A stretch of DNA of 52,159 bases from Afipia sp. (GTDB taxonomy: Bacteria > Pseudomonadota > Alphaproteobacteria > Rhizobiales > Xanthobacteraceae): the NCBI GenBank assembly GCA_017308495.1, contig JAFKES010000095.1, positions 1 through 52,159 of the forward strand. The letters are read 5' to 3'. Below the pieces are notes generated by a model. That model did not search any database. It had not been told where the DNA came from and saw only the letters and a program-made list of their open reading frames with translations. The position numbers and the translations under genes were made by a program. This document shows positions 11,883 through 20,825 of the stretch, piece by piece (positions within the stretch are counted from its first letter, which is position 1; each line of letters begins with the position of its first letter).

Positions 11883-12845
11883 TCAGGCGTCCGCCAGCGG
11901 GTGCAGGTCGCGGACCAGGCTTTTCAGCCGTTCCTCGACGATATGGGTGTAAATCTGGGTGGTGGAGATGTCGGTGTGGCCGAGCAGGGTCTGCACGATG
12001 CGCAGGTCCGCGCCATTATGCAGCAGGTGACTGGCGAAGGCGTGGCGCAGCACGTGCGGGCTGATGAGATGCGCCGGGATGCCGACAGAGGCCGCGAGCT
12101 CCTTGAGGTCGCGGGCGAAATGCTGCCGCGTCAGATGGCCGCTCTCCCCCGACGACGGGAACAGCCACTTCGACGGCGCGGCGGATATTTTCTGCTCCTG
12201 CCGTGGGGCGTCGCGCGCGGCGAGATAATCCGCCATCGCCTGCTTGGAGGACTGGTTGAGCGGCACCAGCCGTTCCTTGTTGCCCTTGCCGCGCACCACG
12301 ATCATGCGCGCGTCGCGCCGCGCCGCCGACAGCGGCAGCGCCACCAGTTCGGAGACGCGCAGGCCAGTGGCGTAGAGAATTTCCAGCAGGCACGACAGCC
12401 GCAGCGCGCGCAGCCGCTGCGACGGCGACTGCTCTGGTGCCGTGGCGCGCGCCTTGGCCTCCGCCAGCAGCCGGTCGACATCGGCGATGGACAGCACCTT
12501 GGGCAGGCCGCGGCCGCGTTTCGGCCCCGACAGGATGGCGGCGGGATCGTCGCCGCGCATCCGCTCCCCGAGCAGGAAGCGGAACAGGTGCCGCGTCGAT
12601 GACAGCCGCCGCGCCACGCTCGACGACTTGAAGCCGCGCGCATCGAGGTCGGCGAGATAGGCGCGCAGCCGTTCGGTGTCGGCGGTGAGAAAGGTCGTTT
12701 TGCCGCGGGCGAGGAACTGCGCGAGGTCCTCGAGGTCGCCGCGATAGGCGTCGAGGGTGTTGTCGCCGGCGCCCTGTTCGGCCGCCAGCATGTCGAGGAA
12801 CAGGCCGATCAGCCGGGTGTCGGAGGAGGTGTCCGGTCGCGTCAT
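11883..12845 (-). CDS. xerD: site-specific tyrosine recombinase XerD
   Basis: A 320-residue tyrosine recombinase of the XerD type, which with XerC resolves chromosome dimers at dif. The N-terminal SAM-like DNA-binding domain spans about 10-100, the catalytic domain the rest. Catalytic residues: R163 (ATGLRVSELVAL), the Lys of RGKGNKERLVPL, H264 and R267 (SPHVLRHAFASHLL), H290 (LLGHTDISTTQIY) and the nucleophile Y299. No attachment site or integrase-type neighbours, so it is the housekeeping recombinase. A 48-residue membrane protein gene ends 10 bases before its start on the same strand. Confidence 0.94.
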   Translation of the reverse strand: MTRPDTSSDTRLIGLFLDMLAAEQGAGDNTLDAYRGDLEDLAQFLARGKTTFLTADTERLRAYLADLDARGFKSSSVARRLSSTRHLFRFLLGERMRGDDPAAILSGPKRGRGLPKVLSIADVDRLLAEAKARATAPEQSPSQRLRALRLSCLLEILYATGLRVSELVALPLSAARRDARMIVVRGKGNKERLVPLNQSSKQAMADYLAARDAPRQEQKISAAPSKWLFPSSGESGHLTRQHFARDLKELAASVGIPAHLISPHVLRHAFASHLLHNGADLRIVQTLLGHTDISTTQIYTHIVEERLKSLVRDLHPLADA

Positions 12846-12855
12846 CGCGATCCGC

Positions 12856-13002
12856 TCACTTCTTGAGGAATTTGTCGGGCTGGATGGTCACGGTCATCTC
12901 GCGCGGTTTCGGATTGACGAAATTGGCGAGCGCGAACACGGCGCCATAAATGATGCCGCCGATCACGGCGACCACGATCAGGAACCGGAACAGGCTGGGC
13001 AT
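12856..13002 (-). CDS. small single-pass membrane protein, 48 aa, unknown function
   Basis: An intact small gene, ATG 13002 to TGA 12856. The protein begins MPSLFRFLIVVAVIGGIIYG, one hydrophobic helix (about residues 5-28), then a short charged tail with NPKPREMTVTI and PDKFLKK. Codon use is normal for the window (GC-rich third positions), which supports coding. It sits 10 bases before xerD on the same strand and is divergent from aroK, so it probably shares the xerD transcript. I recognise similar small proteins upstream of xerD in related genomes from memory, but I know no function. Confidence 0.8.
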   Translation of the reverse strand: MPSLFRFLIVVAVIGGIIYGAVFALANFVNPKPREMTVTIQPDKFLKK

Positions 13003-13248
13003 CGCGTCATCCCGTCGAGCGTCGTCTCACTGGTCCGAAAGCCGCCCGCCGGCGCCGCCGGTGCGCGGTGGGCGGGGCTCGGCCCCACCCACCATGTTCG
13101 CGCCGTTTCGGCAAGGGGAAGCGCGGGGATTCGGGCAGCCCGCGCGGCCGGCGGGCCTGCTACTAGCGGCGGCGTCGGCAGGAGTAGTATAGGTGGGGCC
13201 AGATAGATGGGGCCTGTGGCCGCAACCGCGGCCTCCCAAGGATTCGAC

Positions 13249-13872
13249 ATGACCGAGACGGCGGCCAGACAGCACGATGCCCCGACCCCGGAAGCCGAGA
13301 TCGTCGCGGCGCTGGGGCAACGCAGCATCGTGCTGGTGGGCATGATGGGGGTGGGCAAGTCCACCGTCGGCCGGCGGCTGGCGGCGCGGCTGCAGATTCC
13401 GTTTCTCGATGCCGATCAAGAGATCGAGGCGGCCCATGCCGGCATGACCATTCCGGAAATCTTCGCCGGCTACGGCGAGCCGTATTTCCGCGACGGCGAG
13501 GCGCGGGTGATCGCGCGGCTGCTCGATGGCGGCCCCTGCGTGCTCGCCACCGGCGGCGGTGCCTTCATGCGCGAGGACACCCGCGACCGGATTCGCGACA
13601 AGGCGGTGTCGCTCTGGCTCCAGGCCGATGGCGATGTGATCTTCCGGCGGGTCAAGCGCCGCGCCGACCGGCCGCTGCTGCAGACCGCCGATCCGGCCGC
13701 GACCATCGCGCGGTTGATCGCCGAGCGCAGCCCGACCTACCGGCTGGCCGATCTCGCGGTCGCCTCGCGCGACGTGCCGCACGAAAAAATCGTCGAGGAA
13801 TGCGTCGACGCCCTTCATGCCTGTCTGCTGGCGCGCGGCCCGGCCTCCCCTTCATCAAGCGAGATGCAATGA
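13249..13872 (+). CDS. aroK: shikimate kinase
   Basis: A 207-residue shikimate kinase, which phosphorylates shikimate at O3 with ATP in the pathway to aromatic amino acids. The P-loop GMMGVGKST is at 31-39; the shikimate-binding DADQEIE and the GGGAF segment follow, then the lid RADRPLL. ATG 13249 was chosen because AAGGA lies 6 bases upstream; ATG 13207 is in frame but has no such site. The stop overlaps the aroB start by 4 bp. The first 24 residues precede the conserved fold. Confidence 0.95.
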   Translation: MTETAARQHDAPTPEAEIVAALGQRSIVLVGMMGVGKSTVGRRLAARLQIPFLDADQEIEAAHAGMTIPEIFAGYGEPYFRDGEARVIARLLDGGPCVLATGGGAFMREDTRDRIRDKAVSLWLQADGDVIFRRVKRRADRPLLQTADPAATIARLIAERSPTYRLADLAVASRDVPHEKIVEECVDALHACLLARGPASPSSSEMQ

Positions 13873-15011
13873 CTGCCCCGATCAAGACTTCCGCTCCGGT
13901 GACCGTCGATGTGGCCCTCGGCGAGCGGGCCTATGACATTGTCATCGGCCGCGACGTCCTGCCGACGCTCGGTTCGCGCATCGCGGCGTTGCGCCCCGGC
14001 GCGCGCACCGCCATCGTCACTGATCGCACCGTGGCAAAACACTGGCTGGAATCGACGGAGGCGGCGCTGGCATCGGCCGGGGTGGCTTCGTCGCGCATCG
14101 TGGTCGGCGAAGGCGAAGCGTCCAAGAGCTATGCGGTGTTGCAGGAGGTGTGTGAGGCGCTGATCGCGGCGAAGATCGAGCGCAACGATCTGGTGGTGGC
14201 GCTGGGCGGCGGGGTGATCGGCGATCTTGCCGGCTTCGCCGCCGCTATCGTGCGCCGCGGCGTCGATTTCGTGCAAGTGCCGACCTCGCTGCTGGCGCAG
14301 GTTGATTCCTCGGTGGGCGGCAAGACCGGGATCAACTCGCCGCACGGCAAGAACCTGATCGGCGCGTTCCATCAGCCGGTGCTGGTGGTGGCCGATACCG
14401 CCGTGCTCGACACGCTGTCGCCGCGCCAGTTTCGCGCCGGCTATGCCGAGGTCGCCAAATACGGCGTGCTCGGCGACGCCGCGTTCTTCGCCTGGCTCGA
14501 AGCCAATCATGATGACGTGTTCGCCGGCGGCGCCGCGCGCGAGCACGCCATCGCCACCAGTTGCCGCGCCAAGGCGGCGATCGTGGCCCGCGACGAGCGC
14601 GAGACCGGCGACCGCGCACTGCTCAATCTCGGCCACACCTTCGGCCATGCGCTCGAAGCCGCGACCGGATTTTCCGACCGGCTGTTCCACGGCGAAGGCG
14701 TGGCGGTGGGGATGGTGCTGGCGGCGGAATTCTCCGCGCGCCTCAACATGATTGCGCCGGCGGATGCCGCGCGGGTGGCGCGCCATCTGGCGGCGGTCGG
14801 GTTGCCGACGCGGCTGCAGGATATCGCAGGCTTCCGTCAGGAGGGCCTTGCCGACGCCGATGCGCTGATGGCACTGATGGCGCAGGACAAGAAAGTGTCG
14901 CGCGGGCGGCTGACCTTCATCCTGCTCGAGGAGATCGGCCGGGCAGTGATCGCAAAGGATGTCGATCCGGCGGCGGTGCACGGCTTCCTTCAGGACAAGC
15001 TCGCGGAATGA
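13869..15011 (+). CDS. aroB: 3-dehydroquinate synthase
   Basis: A 380-residue AroB, converting DAHP to 3-dehydroquinate, the second step of the shikimate pathway, with NAD and a divalent metal. Visible: GEGEASKSYAVLQ, the NAD-binding ALGGGVIGDLAGFAAA, PTSLLAQVDSSVGGKTGINSPHGKN, and metal ligands in NLGHTFGHALE and FHGEGVAVGM. Its ATG overlaps the aroK stop (ATGA), the usual coupled aroKB pair. The CNNM-type gene follows after 55 bases in the same direction. Confidence 0.97.
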   Translation: MTAPIKTSAPVTVDVALGERAYDIVIGRDVLPTLGSRIAALRPGARTAIVTDRTVAKHWLESTEAALASAGVASSRIVVGEGEASKSYAVLQEVCEALIAAKIERNDLVVALGGGVIGDLAGFAAAIVRRGVDFVQVPTSLLAQVDSSVGGKTGINSPHGKNLIGAFHQPVLVVADTAVLDTLSPRQFRAGYAEVAKYGVLGDAAFFAWLEANHDDVFAGGAAREHAIATSCRAKAAIVARDERETGDRALLNLGHTFGHALEAATGFSDRLFHGEGVAVGMVLAAEFSARLNMIAPADAARVARHLAAVGLPTRLQDIAGFRQEGLADADALMALMAQDKKVSRGRLTFILLEEIGRAVIAKDVDPAAVHGFLQDKLAE

Positions 15012-15066
15012 GGCGGGTTCGCGCCGCCGCAACGCCATCACACGACGCTGCCGTCACGGGACAGCC

Positions 15067-16416
15067 ATGAATTCAGCCGCCGCCAATCTGCTCATCGCCG
15101 TTTTTCTGCTCGCCGCCAACGCTTTCTATGTGGCGGCGGAATTCGCGCTGGTGAAAAGCCGTGGCTTCCGGGTCAAGGCGATGGCCGAACAGAACCGGTT
15201 CGGCGCCAGCCTGTTGCAGAAGATGATGGGCGATATCGAGGCCTATCTCGCCTGCTGCCAGCTCGGCATCACCATGGCCTCGCTGGGGCTCGGCTGGGTC
15301 GGCGAGCCGACGGTGGCGGCGCTGCTGCGGCCGGTGCTCGAACCGTTCGGCCTGCCCGAACCGGCGCTGCATTTCACCGCCTTCCTGACCGGCTTTCTGG
15401 TGTTCTCCTCGCTGCACATCGTGATCGGCGAACAGGTGCCGAAGACGCTGGCGATCCGGCAGCCGGTGCCGGTGTCGCAATGGATTGCCTATCCGCTCTA
15501 TGCATCCTATCTGCTGTTTTATCCGCTCAACTGGCTGCTCAACGCCGCCTCGCGCGCCGTGCTGCGGCTGCTCGGCGTGGCGGAATCCTCGCAGAGCGAG
15601 ATCCTGTCCGACTCCGAAATCGAGGGTCTGGTCGGCGAATCCGCCGAGCACGGCAAGATGGAGATCGGCGAGGCCGAATACATCCAGAACGTGTTCCGTT
15701 TCGGCGATCTCGCGGTGTCCGACGTGATGGTCCATCGCACCAAGATGGTCAGCATCAATGTTGACGGGCCGCCGGAGACGGTGATCCAGTCAATTCTGGA
15801 GGCGGAATACACCCGCATCCCGCTGTGGCGCGAGAAGCCCGAGAACATCATCGGCGTGCTGCATGCCAAGGATCTGCTGCGCGCCATCCGCGCCGCCGAC
15901 GGCGACATGTCCAAGATCGATGTTGCCGCCATCGCTCTGCCGCCGTGGTTCGTGCCGGAGATGCGATCGCTGTCGGAGCAGCTCAAGGCGTTCCGTCGCC
16001 GCAAGACCCACTTCGCCCTGGTGGTCGACGAGTATGGCGAGGTGGAGGGCCTCGTCACGCTGGAGGACATTCTGGAGGAAATCGTCGGCGACATTTCCGA
16101 CGAGCATGACGTGGTGGTGGCCGGCGTGCGGCCGCAGCCGGACGGCTCGGTGGTGGTGGATGGCTCGGTGCCGATCCGTGATCTCAACCGCGCCATGGAC
16201 TGGCATCTGCCTGACGAGGAAGCCACCACCATCGCCGGCCTCGTCATTCACGAGGCGCGGTCGATTCCCGACCGTGGTCAGGTGTTCACCTTCCACGATT
16301 TCCGTTTCCGGGTGCTGCGGCGCGAGCGCAACCGCATCACGGCGCTGCGCATCACGCCGTTGCCCCGCGAAATCGCCCCACCCGGCAAGCGGATGCGGGC
16401 CGGCACGAGTTTCTAG
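15067..16416 (+). CDS. hemolysin-family/CNNM transporter-like protein (DUF21-CBS-CorC_HlyC)
   Basis: A 449-residue membrane protein. The N-terminal DUF21 domain (about 1-190) has several hydrophobic helices starting with LLIAVFLLAANAFYVAAEFALVKSR. A CBS pair follows (about 210-335; VSDVMVHRTKMV, GLVTLEDILEEIVGDI), then a CorC_HlyC domain (about 350-435; DGSVPIRDLNRAM, TTIAGLV). Such proteins are linked to magnesium or cobalt efflux; the hemolysin name is historical. Placement right after aroKB suggests one operon. The gene converges on bolA with only 22 bases between. Confidence 0.92.
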   Translation: MNSAAANLLIAVFLLAANAFYVAAEFALVKSRGFRVKAMAEQNRFGASLLQKMMGDIEAYLACCQLGITMASLGLGWVGEPTVAALLRPVLEPFGLPEPALHFTAFLTGFLVFSSLHIVIGEQVPKTLAIRQPVPVSQWIAYPLYASYLLFYPLNWLLNAASRAVLRLLGVAESSQSEILSDSEIEGLVGESAEHGKMEIGEAEYIQNVFRFGDLAVSDVMVHRTKMVSINVDGPPETVIQSILEAEYTRIPLWREKPENIIGVLHAKDLLRAIRAADGDMSKIDVAAIALPPWFVPEMRSLSEQLKAFRRRKTHFALVVDEYGEVEGLVTLEDILEEIVGDISDEHDVVVAGVRPQPDGSVVVDGSVPIRDLNRAMDWHLPDEEATTIAGLVIHEARSIPDRGQVFTFHDFRFRVLRRERNRITALRITPLPREIAPPGKRMRAGTSF

Positions 16417-16438
16417 CTCTTGGAGTTCGGTGCGGACG

Positions 16439-16744
16439 TCAGTGCTTGCAGGCCTCCGCCGGCGGAGGCCGACGCGCGCCTTCGCCTGGTGCGTGGACGT
16501 GGATGGCAAGGGCATGAACCGTGGCGGAAAACTCGTCCGCGAGCAGAGTGTTGACCATGCGGTGGCGGTCGATCCGGCTCTTCCCTGCGAACGCCTGCGA
16601 CACGATATAGATACGGAAATGGGTCTCGCCGCCCGGCCGGGCGCCGCCATGGCCTTCGTGCAGGCTGGACTCGTCGATCACATCGAGGCTTTCGGGAGCG
16701 AAAGCCTCTTTCAATTTCTTTGCGATGGTGTCGCGTGCGGTCAT
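16439..16744 (-). CDS. bolA: BolA family protein
   Basis: A 101-residue BolA-type protein with the class-II KH-like fold. The conserved C-terminal part SRIDRHRMVNTLLADEF and VHALAIHVHAPGE is intact, including the His that, with a monothiol glutaredoxin, can hold a [2Fe-2S] cluster. BolA proteins act with monothiol glutaredoxins in iron sensing or as transcription regulators. The gene is divergent from the J-domain protein. A monothiol glutaredoxin is not in this window. Confidence 0.9.
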   Translation of the reverse strand: MTARDTIAKKLKEAFAPESLDVIDESSLHEGHGGARPGGETHFRIYIVSQAFAGKSRIDRHRMVNTLLADEFSATVHALAIHVHAPGEGARRPPPAEACKH

Positions 16745-16929
16745 GATCTGCGCAATATCGTGCGTTAGACAGAAAGGTCAATATCTGCTTCGGGCGGGCT
16801 CGCGCGATGTTTGCGGCGAAGGCTCATCGCATCAATTGCGGCGCGGTCGCGCCGCGGTGTATGATCCGCGTTCGCGAAAAATCCATGTCAAGCCTTGAAG
16901 CTTTCCGTCAGGCGTCGTCATAGTCAGTC

Positions 16930-17577
16930 ATGTCCTTCGAATCGAAATACTTCGACAAGATCCGCATCAAGCCCACGAAGCAGGCCAAGCCGCGCGTGAA
17001 GGAAGAAGCGGTCATGTGCGAATGGCCCGAGTGCAACAGCACTGCGCCGCACCGCGCGCCGAAAGGTCGCGGCCGCGAGCGTGAGTACTGGCACTTCTGC
17101 CTGAACCACGTGCGCGAATACAACCAGTCGTACAATTTCTTCCAGGGTATGGCCCCGGAGGCGGTCGCGAATTATCAGAAGGACGCGCTGACCGGCCACC
17201 GTCCGACCTGGAAGATGGGTGCGAACGGCGCCACCAAGGGCAAGAAGAGCAAGGCCGATATTGATCTCGAAAGCGCCATCGATCCGTTCAGCGTGTTCTC
17301 CGAGATGAACGGGCGCGGGCGGTGGCGTCCCGGTCCGGGAGCCGGCGCCGAGACCAAGACCGAGACGCGCAAGGTGTTCAACGCCGAACGCAAGGCGCTG
17401 CAGGTGATGGGGCTCGGCCCGGACGCGACGCTGGAATCGGTCAAGGCCAAGTACAAGCTATTGGTGAAGCAGCATCATCCTGACGCCAATGGCGGCGACC
17501 GTTCCACCGAGGACCGGCTGATCGAGATCATCAAGGCCTACAATTATCTCAAGACGGTGGTGCCCGGCGCATCCTGA
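16930..17577 (+). CDS. J-domain (DnaJ-type) molecular chaperone-like protein
   Basis: A 215-residue protein with an unusual order: the J domain is at the C-terminus (about 150-212), with the HPD motif in KYKLLVKQHHPDANGG. The N-terminal 150 residues hold CEWPECNSTAPHRAPKGR and FCLNHVREYNQSYNFF, a conserved Cys/His pattern that could bind zinc, and a hydrophilic linker. J domains stimulate Hsp70 (DnaK) ATPase. It lies 240 bases upstream of cobS in the same direction. A role with the cobaltochelatase is suggested only by position. Confidence 0.88.
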   Translation: MSFESKYFDKIRIKPTKQAKPRVKEEAVMCEWPECNSTAPHRAPKGRGREREYWHFCLNHVREYNQSYNFFQGMAPEAVANYQKDALTGHRPTWKMGANGATKGKKSKADIDLESAIDPFSVFSEMNGRGRWRPGPGAGAETKTETRKVFNAERKALQVMGLGPDATLESVKAKYKLLVKQHHPDANGGDRSTEDRLIEIIKAYNYLKTVVPGAS

Positions 17578-17818
17578 CAGGGCGTCATCACACGGTTCAT
17601 CGGCCTCCGGCGGCCGTCCTCGGTGCAGGTCTGCTGCCCGCCTGCCGCAGGGCAGACCTACCAAACCTGTGAAAAGGGCTTATCTTGATGATTGTGCAGC
17701 GGAACTTTCATGGTCCGGCAGGCTTCTGCGCGCCGCGTCTGTCTGCTAGGCTGAAAGCCGCAACCCACCCGCAGCAAGCACGTCCGGTTTCGGGAGCGCC
17801 CCGGGCCACGGAGGATTG

Positions 17819-18814
17819 ATGACCGCCGCCACGACCGCATCGCAGGAACCCGCCAATCTCCCCGACATGAAGGTGTCGGTCCGCCAGGTATTCGGCATCG
17901 ACAGCGATCTCGAGGTTCCTGCCTATTCGACCACCGATCCGCATGTGCCGGACGTGGACCCGGATTACCGCTTCGACCGCGCCACCACCCTCGCCATTCT
18001 CGCCGGTTTCGCCCGAAACCGCCGCGTGATGGTGACCGGCTACCATGGCACCGGCAAATCCACCCACATCGAGCAGGTCGCCTCGCGCCTCAACTGGCCC
18101 TGCGTGCGCGTCAACCTCGACAGCCACATCAGCCGCATCGACCTCGTCGGCAAGGACGCCATCGTGGTCCGTGACGGCAAGCAGGTCACCGAATTCCGCG
18201 ACGGCATCCTGCCGTGGGCGCTTCAGCACAATGTCGCGCTGGTGTTCGACGAATACGACGCCGGCCGTCCCGATGTTATGTTCGTGATCCAGCGCGTGCT
18301 GGAAGTGTCCGGCCGCCTGACCCTGCTCGACCAGAACAAGGTCATCAAGCCGCATCCGGCGTTCCGCCTGTTCGCCACCGCCAACACCATCGGCCTCGGC
18401 GACACCTCGGGCCTCTATCATGGCACCCAGCAGATCAACCAGGGCCAGATGGACCGCTGGTCGATCGTCACCACGCTGAACTACCTGCCGCATGACGAGG
18501 AAGTCGAGATCGTGCTGGCCAAGGCCAAGCATTATCGCACCGAGCAGGGCCGCGACATCGTCAACAAGATGGTGCGCCTCGCCGACCTCACGCGCAACGC
18601 CTTCGCCAACGGCGACCTGTCCACGGTGATGAGCCCGCGCACGGTCATCACCTGGGCGGAGAACGCCGAGATTTTCGGCGACCTTGGCTTCGCCTTCCGT
18701 GTCACCTTCCTCAACAAGTGCGACGAGCTGGAGCGGCCGCTGGTGGCGGAATTCTATCAGCGCTGCTTCAACGCGGAGCTGCCGGAAAGCGCCGTCAACG
18801 TGGCGCTGAGCTGA
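17819..18814 (+). CDS. cobS: cobaltochelatase subunit CobS (AAA+ ATPase)
   Basis: A 331-residue AAA+ subunit of the aerobic, ATP-dependent cobaltochelatase, which with CobN and CobT puts Co(II) into hydrogenobyrinic acid a,c-diamide. Walker [10 protein letters not shown] is at 74-82 and Walker B LVFDE at 141-145; [11 protein letters not shown] is the sensor region. ATG 17819 follows GGAGGA by 3 bases. cobT follows after a repeat element; cobN is not in the window. No cobalamin riboswitch pattern was seen in the leader. Confidence 0.95.
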   Translation: MTAATTASQEPANLPDMKVSVRQVFGIDSDLEVPAYSTTDPHVPDVDPDYRFDRATTLAILAGFARNRRVMVTGYHGTGKSTHIEQVASRLNWPCVRVNLDSHISRIDLVGKDAIVVRDGKQVTEFRDGILPWALQHNVALVFDEYDAGRPDVMFVIQRVLEVSGRLTLLDQNKVIKPHPAFRLFATANTIGLGDTSGLYHGTQQINQGQMDRWSIVTTLNYLPHDEEVEIVLAKAKHYRTEQGRDIVNKMVRLADLTRNAFANGDLSTVMSPRTVITWAENAEIFGDLGFAFRVTFLNKCDELERPLVAEFYQRCFNAELPESAVNVALS

Positions 18815-18821
18815 ACGACAT

Positions 18822-18891
18822 CTCCTCTCCCCTTGCGGGGGAGGGGCCGCTTCGCTCCGGCGATCCACCCTCTGCCACAAGGGGAGAGGGA
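18822..18891. repeat. CCCTCTCC-type hairpin repeat between cobS and cobT
   Basis: Contains CCTCTCCCCTTGCGGGGGAG and, further on, CCACAAGGGGAGAGGG, the same building blocks as the repeats at 4342-4503 and 49560-49584. It lies inside the presumed cobS-cobT transcript, where it could fold and set the ratio of the two messages. Confidence 0.7.
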
Positions 18892-18913
18892 CAAGGGATG
18901 TAAAATCGCACCG

Positions 18914-20821
18914 ATGAGCACGTCCAACATCAAGTTCAAGACCGGGTCCAAGGAATCGCCCACCGAGCCCTTCAAGCGGGCGGTGACCTCGGCGTTGCGC
19001 GCCATCGCCAAGCAGCCCGAGCTTGAAGTGACTTTCGCGGCCGAGCGCCCGGGTCTTGCGCCCGGCAAGGCGCGGCTGCCGGAGCCGGCGCGCAAGCTGA
19101 CCCGCAAGGACGCCGCCATCGTGCGCGGCCACGCTGATTCCATCGCGCTGCGCATCGCCTGTCATGATCCCAAGGTGCATCGCAAGCTCGCCCCCGGCAA
19201 TCCGCAGGCGCGCGGCGTGTTCGACGCGGTCGAACAGGCGCGGGTCGAAGCTATCGGCGCGCGGCGCATGGCCGGCGTCGCCAAGAATCTCACCGCGATG
19301 CTCGACGACCATTTCCATCGCGGCAAGTTCGACGAAATCACCGACCGCGCCGACGCGCCGCTGGCCGACGCTCTGGCGATGATGGTGCGCGAGCGACTGA
19401 CCGGACTGGCCCCGCCGGCGGCGGCGCGCAAGATGGTCGACCTGTGGCGGCCGGTACTGGAGGACAAGATCGGTCCGCGCCTCGATCGCCTGAAAGACGT
19501 CACCGAAGATCAGTCGCGCTTCGCCGACGTGGTGCACGACCTGCTCGACGCGCTCGAGCTTGGCGACGAGCAGAACGCCGATCAGGACGAGGATGACAAT
19601 CAGGACGACAACCGCGAGGGTGAGAAGGACCAGTCCGGCTCGGACGGCAATCCGGACAGCGAATCCGCCGATGAGATGAGCGCCGATCAGGCCGAGGCTT
19701 CCACCGAGGAGATGTCCGAGAACGCCATGGAGAGCGCGCAGGCGTCTGCCAGCGATGCGTTCGACGACAGCGAAATGGGCGAGGACGAGACCCCGGGCGA
19801 GGCGCACCGGCCGAACAATCGCGGCGCCAACGAGCCGCGCGGGCCGGAATATCACGCCTTCGCCCCGAAGTTCGACGAGGTGGTCTCGGCCGAGGACCTG
19901 TGCGAGCACGACGAACTGGAGCGGCTGCGCAGCTATCTCGACAAGCAGCTCGCCCATCTCCAGCACATCGTGGCGCGGCTCGCCAACCGGTTGCAGAGAA
20001 AGCTGATGGCGCAGCAGAACCGCGCCTGGGATTTCGATCTGGAGGAAGGCATCCTCGATCCGGCGCGGTTGTCGCGCGTGGTCACCGATCCCTATCATCC
20101 GCTGTCCTTCATGCACGAGAAGGAAGCGACGTTCCGCGATACGGTGGTGACGCTGCTGCTCGACAATTCCGGTTCGATGCGCGGTCGCCCGATCACGGTG
20201 GCGGCAACCTGCGCCGACATTCTCGCGCGCACGCTGGAGCGCTGCGGCGTCAAGGTCGAAATCCTCGGCTTCACCACCCGGGCGTGGAAAGGCGGGCAGT
20301 CGCGCGAGGCGTGGCTTGCGGCCGGCAAGCCGGCCAATCCCGGCCGCCTCAACGATCTGCGCCACATCATCTACAAGTCGGCGGACGCGCCGTGGCGGCG
20401 CGCGCGCAAGAATCTCGGCCTGATGATGCGCGAGGGTCTGCTCAAGGAAAACATCGACGGCGAGGCGCTCGACTGGGCGCACAAGCGTCTGCTCGGCCGC
20501 TCCGAGCAGCGCAAGATCCTGATGATGATCTCTGACGGTGCGCCGGTGGACGATTCCACCCTGTCGGTGAACGCCGGCAACTATCTGGAGCGCCACCTGC
20601 GCCACGTCATCGAGGAGATCGAGACCCGCTCGCCGGTCGAACTGATCGCCATTGGCATCGGTCACGACGTGACGCGCTATTATCGCCGCGCGGTGACCAT
20701 CGTCGACGCCGAAGAACTCGGCGGCGCCATCACCGAGAAGCTCGCCGAACTGTTCAGCGAGACTCATGGTGCGACTCACGCCGCGCCCGCGCCGGCGCGC
20801 CGGCACCGGTTGCACTCGTAA
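18914..20821 (+). CDS. cobT: cobaltochelatase subunit CobT
   Basis: A 635-residue CobT, the scaffold partner of CobS. The N-terminal domain spans about 1-210; a strongly acidic Asp/Glu/Gln linker covers about 215-310; the C-terminal von Willebrand A domain has the MIDAS motif DNSGS at 417-421 and [11 protein letters not shown]. The protein forms a ring complex with CobS that drives cobalt insertion by CobN. ATG 18914 gives the usual [11 protein letters not shown] start. The next gene begins 5 bases after the stop. Confidence 0.95.
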   Translation: MSTSNIKFKTGSKESPTEPFKRAVTSALRAIAKQPELEVTFAAERPGLAPGKARLPEPARKLTRKDAAIVRGHADSIALRIACHDPKVHRKLAPGNPQARGVFDAVEQARVEAIGARRMAGVAKNLTAMLDDHFHRGKFDEITDRADAPLADALAMMVRERLTGLAPPAAARKMVDLWRPVLEDKIGPRLDRLKDVTEDQSRFADVVHDLLDALELGDEQNADQDEDDNQDDNREGEKDQSGSDGNPDSESADEMSADQAEASTEEMSENAMESAQASASDAFDDSEMGEDETPGEAHRPNNRGANEPRGPEYHAFAPKFDEVVSAEDLCEHDELERLRSYLDKQLAHLQHIVARLANRLQRKLMAQQNRAWDFDLEEGILDPARLSRVVTDPYHPLSFMHEKEATFRDTVVTLLLDNSGSMRGRPITVAATCADILARTLERCGVKVEILGFTTRAWKGGQSREAWLAAGKPANPGRLNDLRHIIYKSADAPWRRARKNLGLMMREGLLKENIDGEALDWAHKRLLGRSEQRKILMMISDGAPVDDSTLSVNAGNYLERHLRHVIEEIETRSPVELIAIGIGHDVTRYYRRAVTIVDAEELGGAITEKLAELFSETHGATHAAPAPARRHRLHS

Positions 20822-20825
20822 GGAT

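Noticed and set aside
11883-12845. Tyrosine recombinase as a mark of an integrated element
   Set aside because: The gene fits housekeeping XerD, with accA and shikimate genes around it and no attachment site or cargo.
17578-17818. Possible cobalamin riboswitch before cobS
   Set aside because: I could not find the B12-box pattern; only a loose GGTCTGC/GCAGACC stem is present.
17708-20815. 1035-codon open frame antisense to cobT and cobS
   Set aside because: Same artefact; real signal (P-loop, MIDAS, ribosome sites) is on the plus strand.
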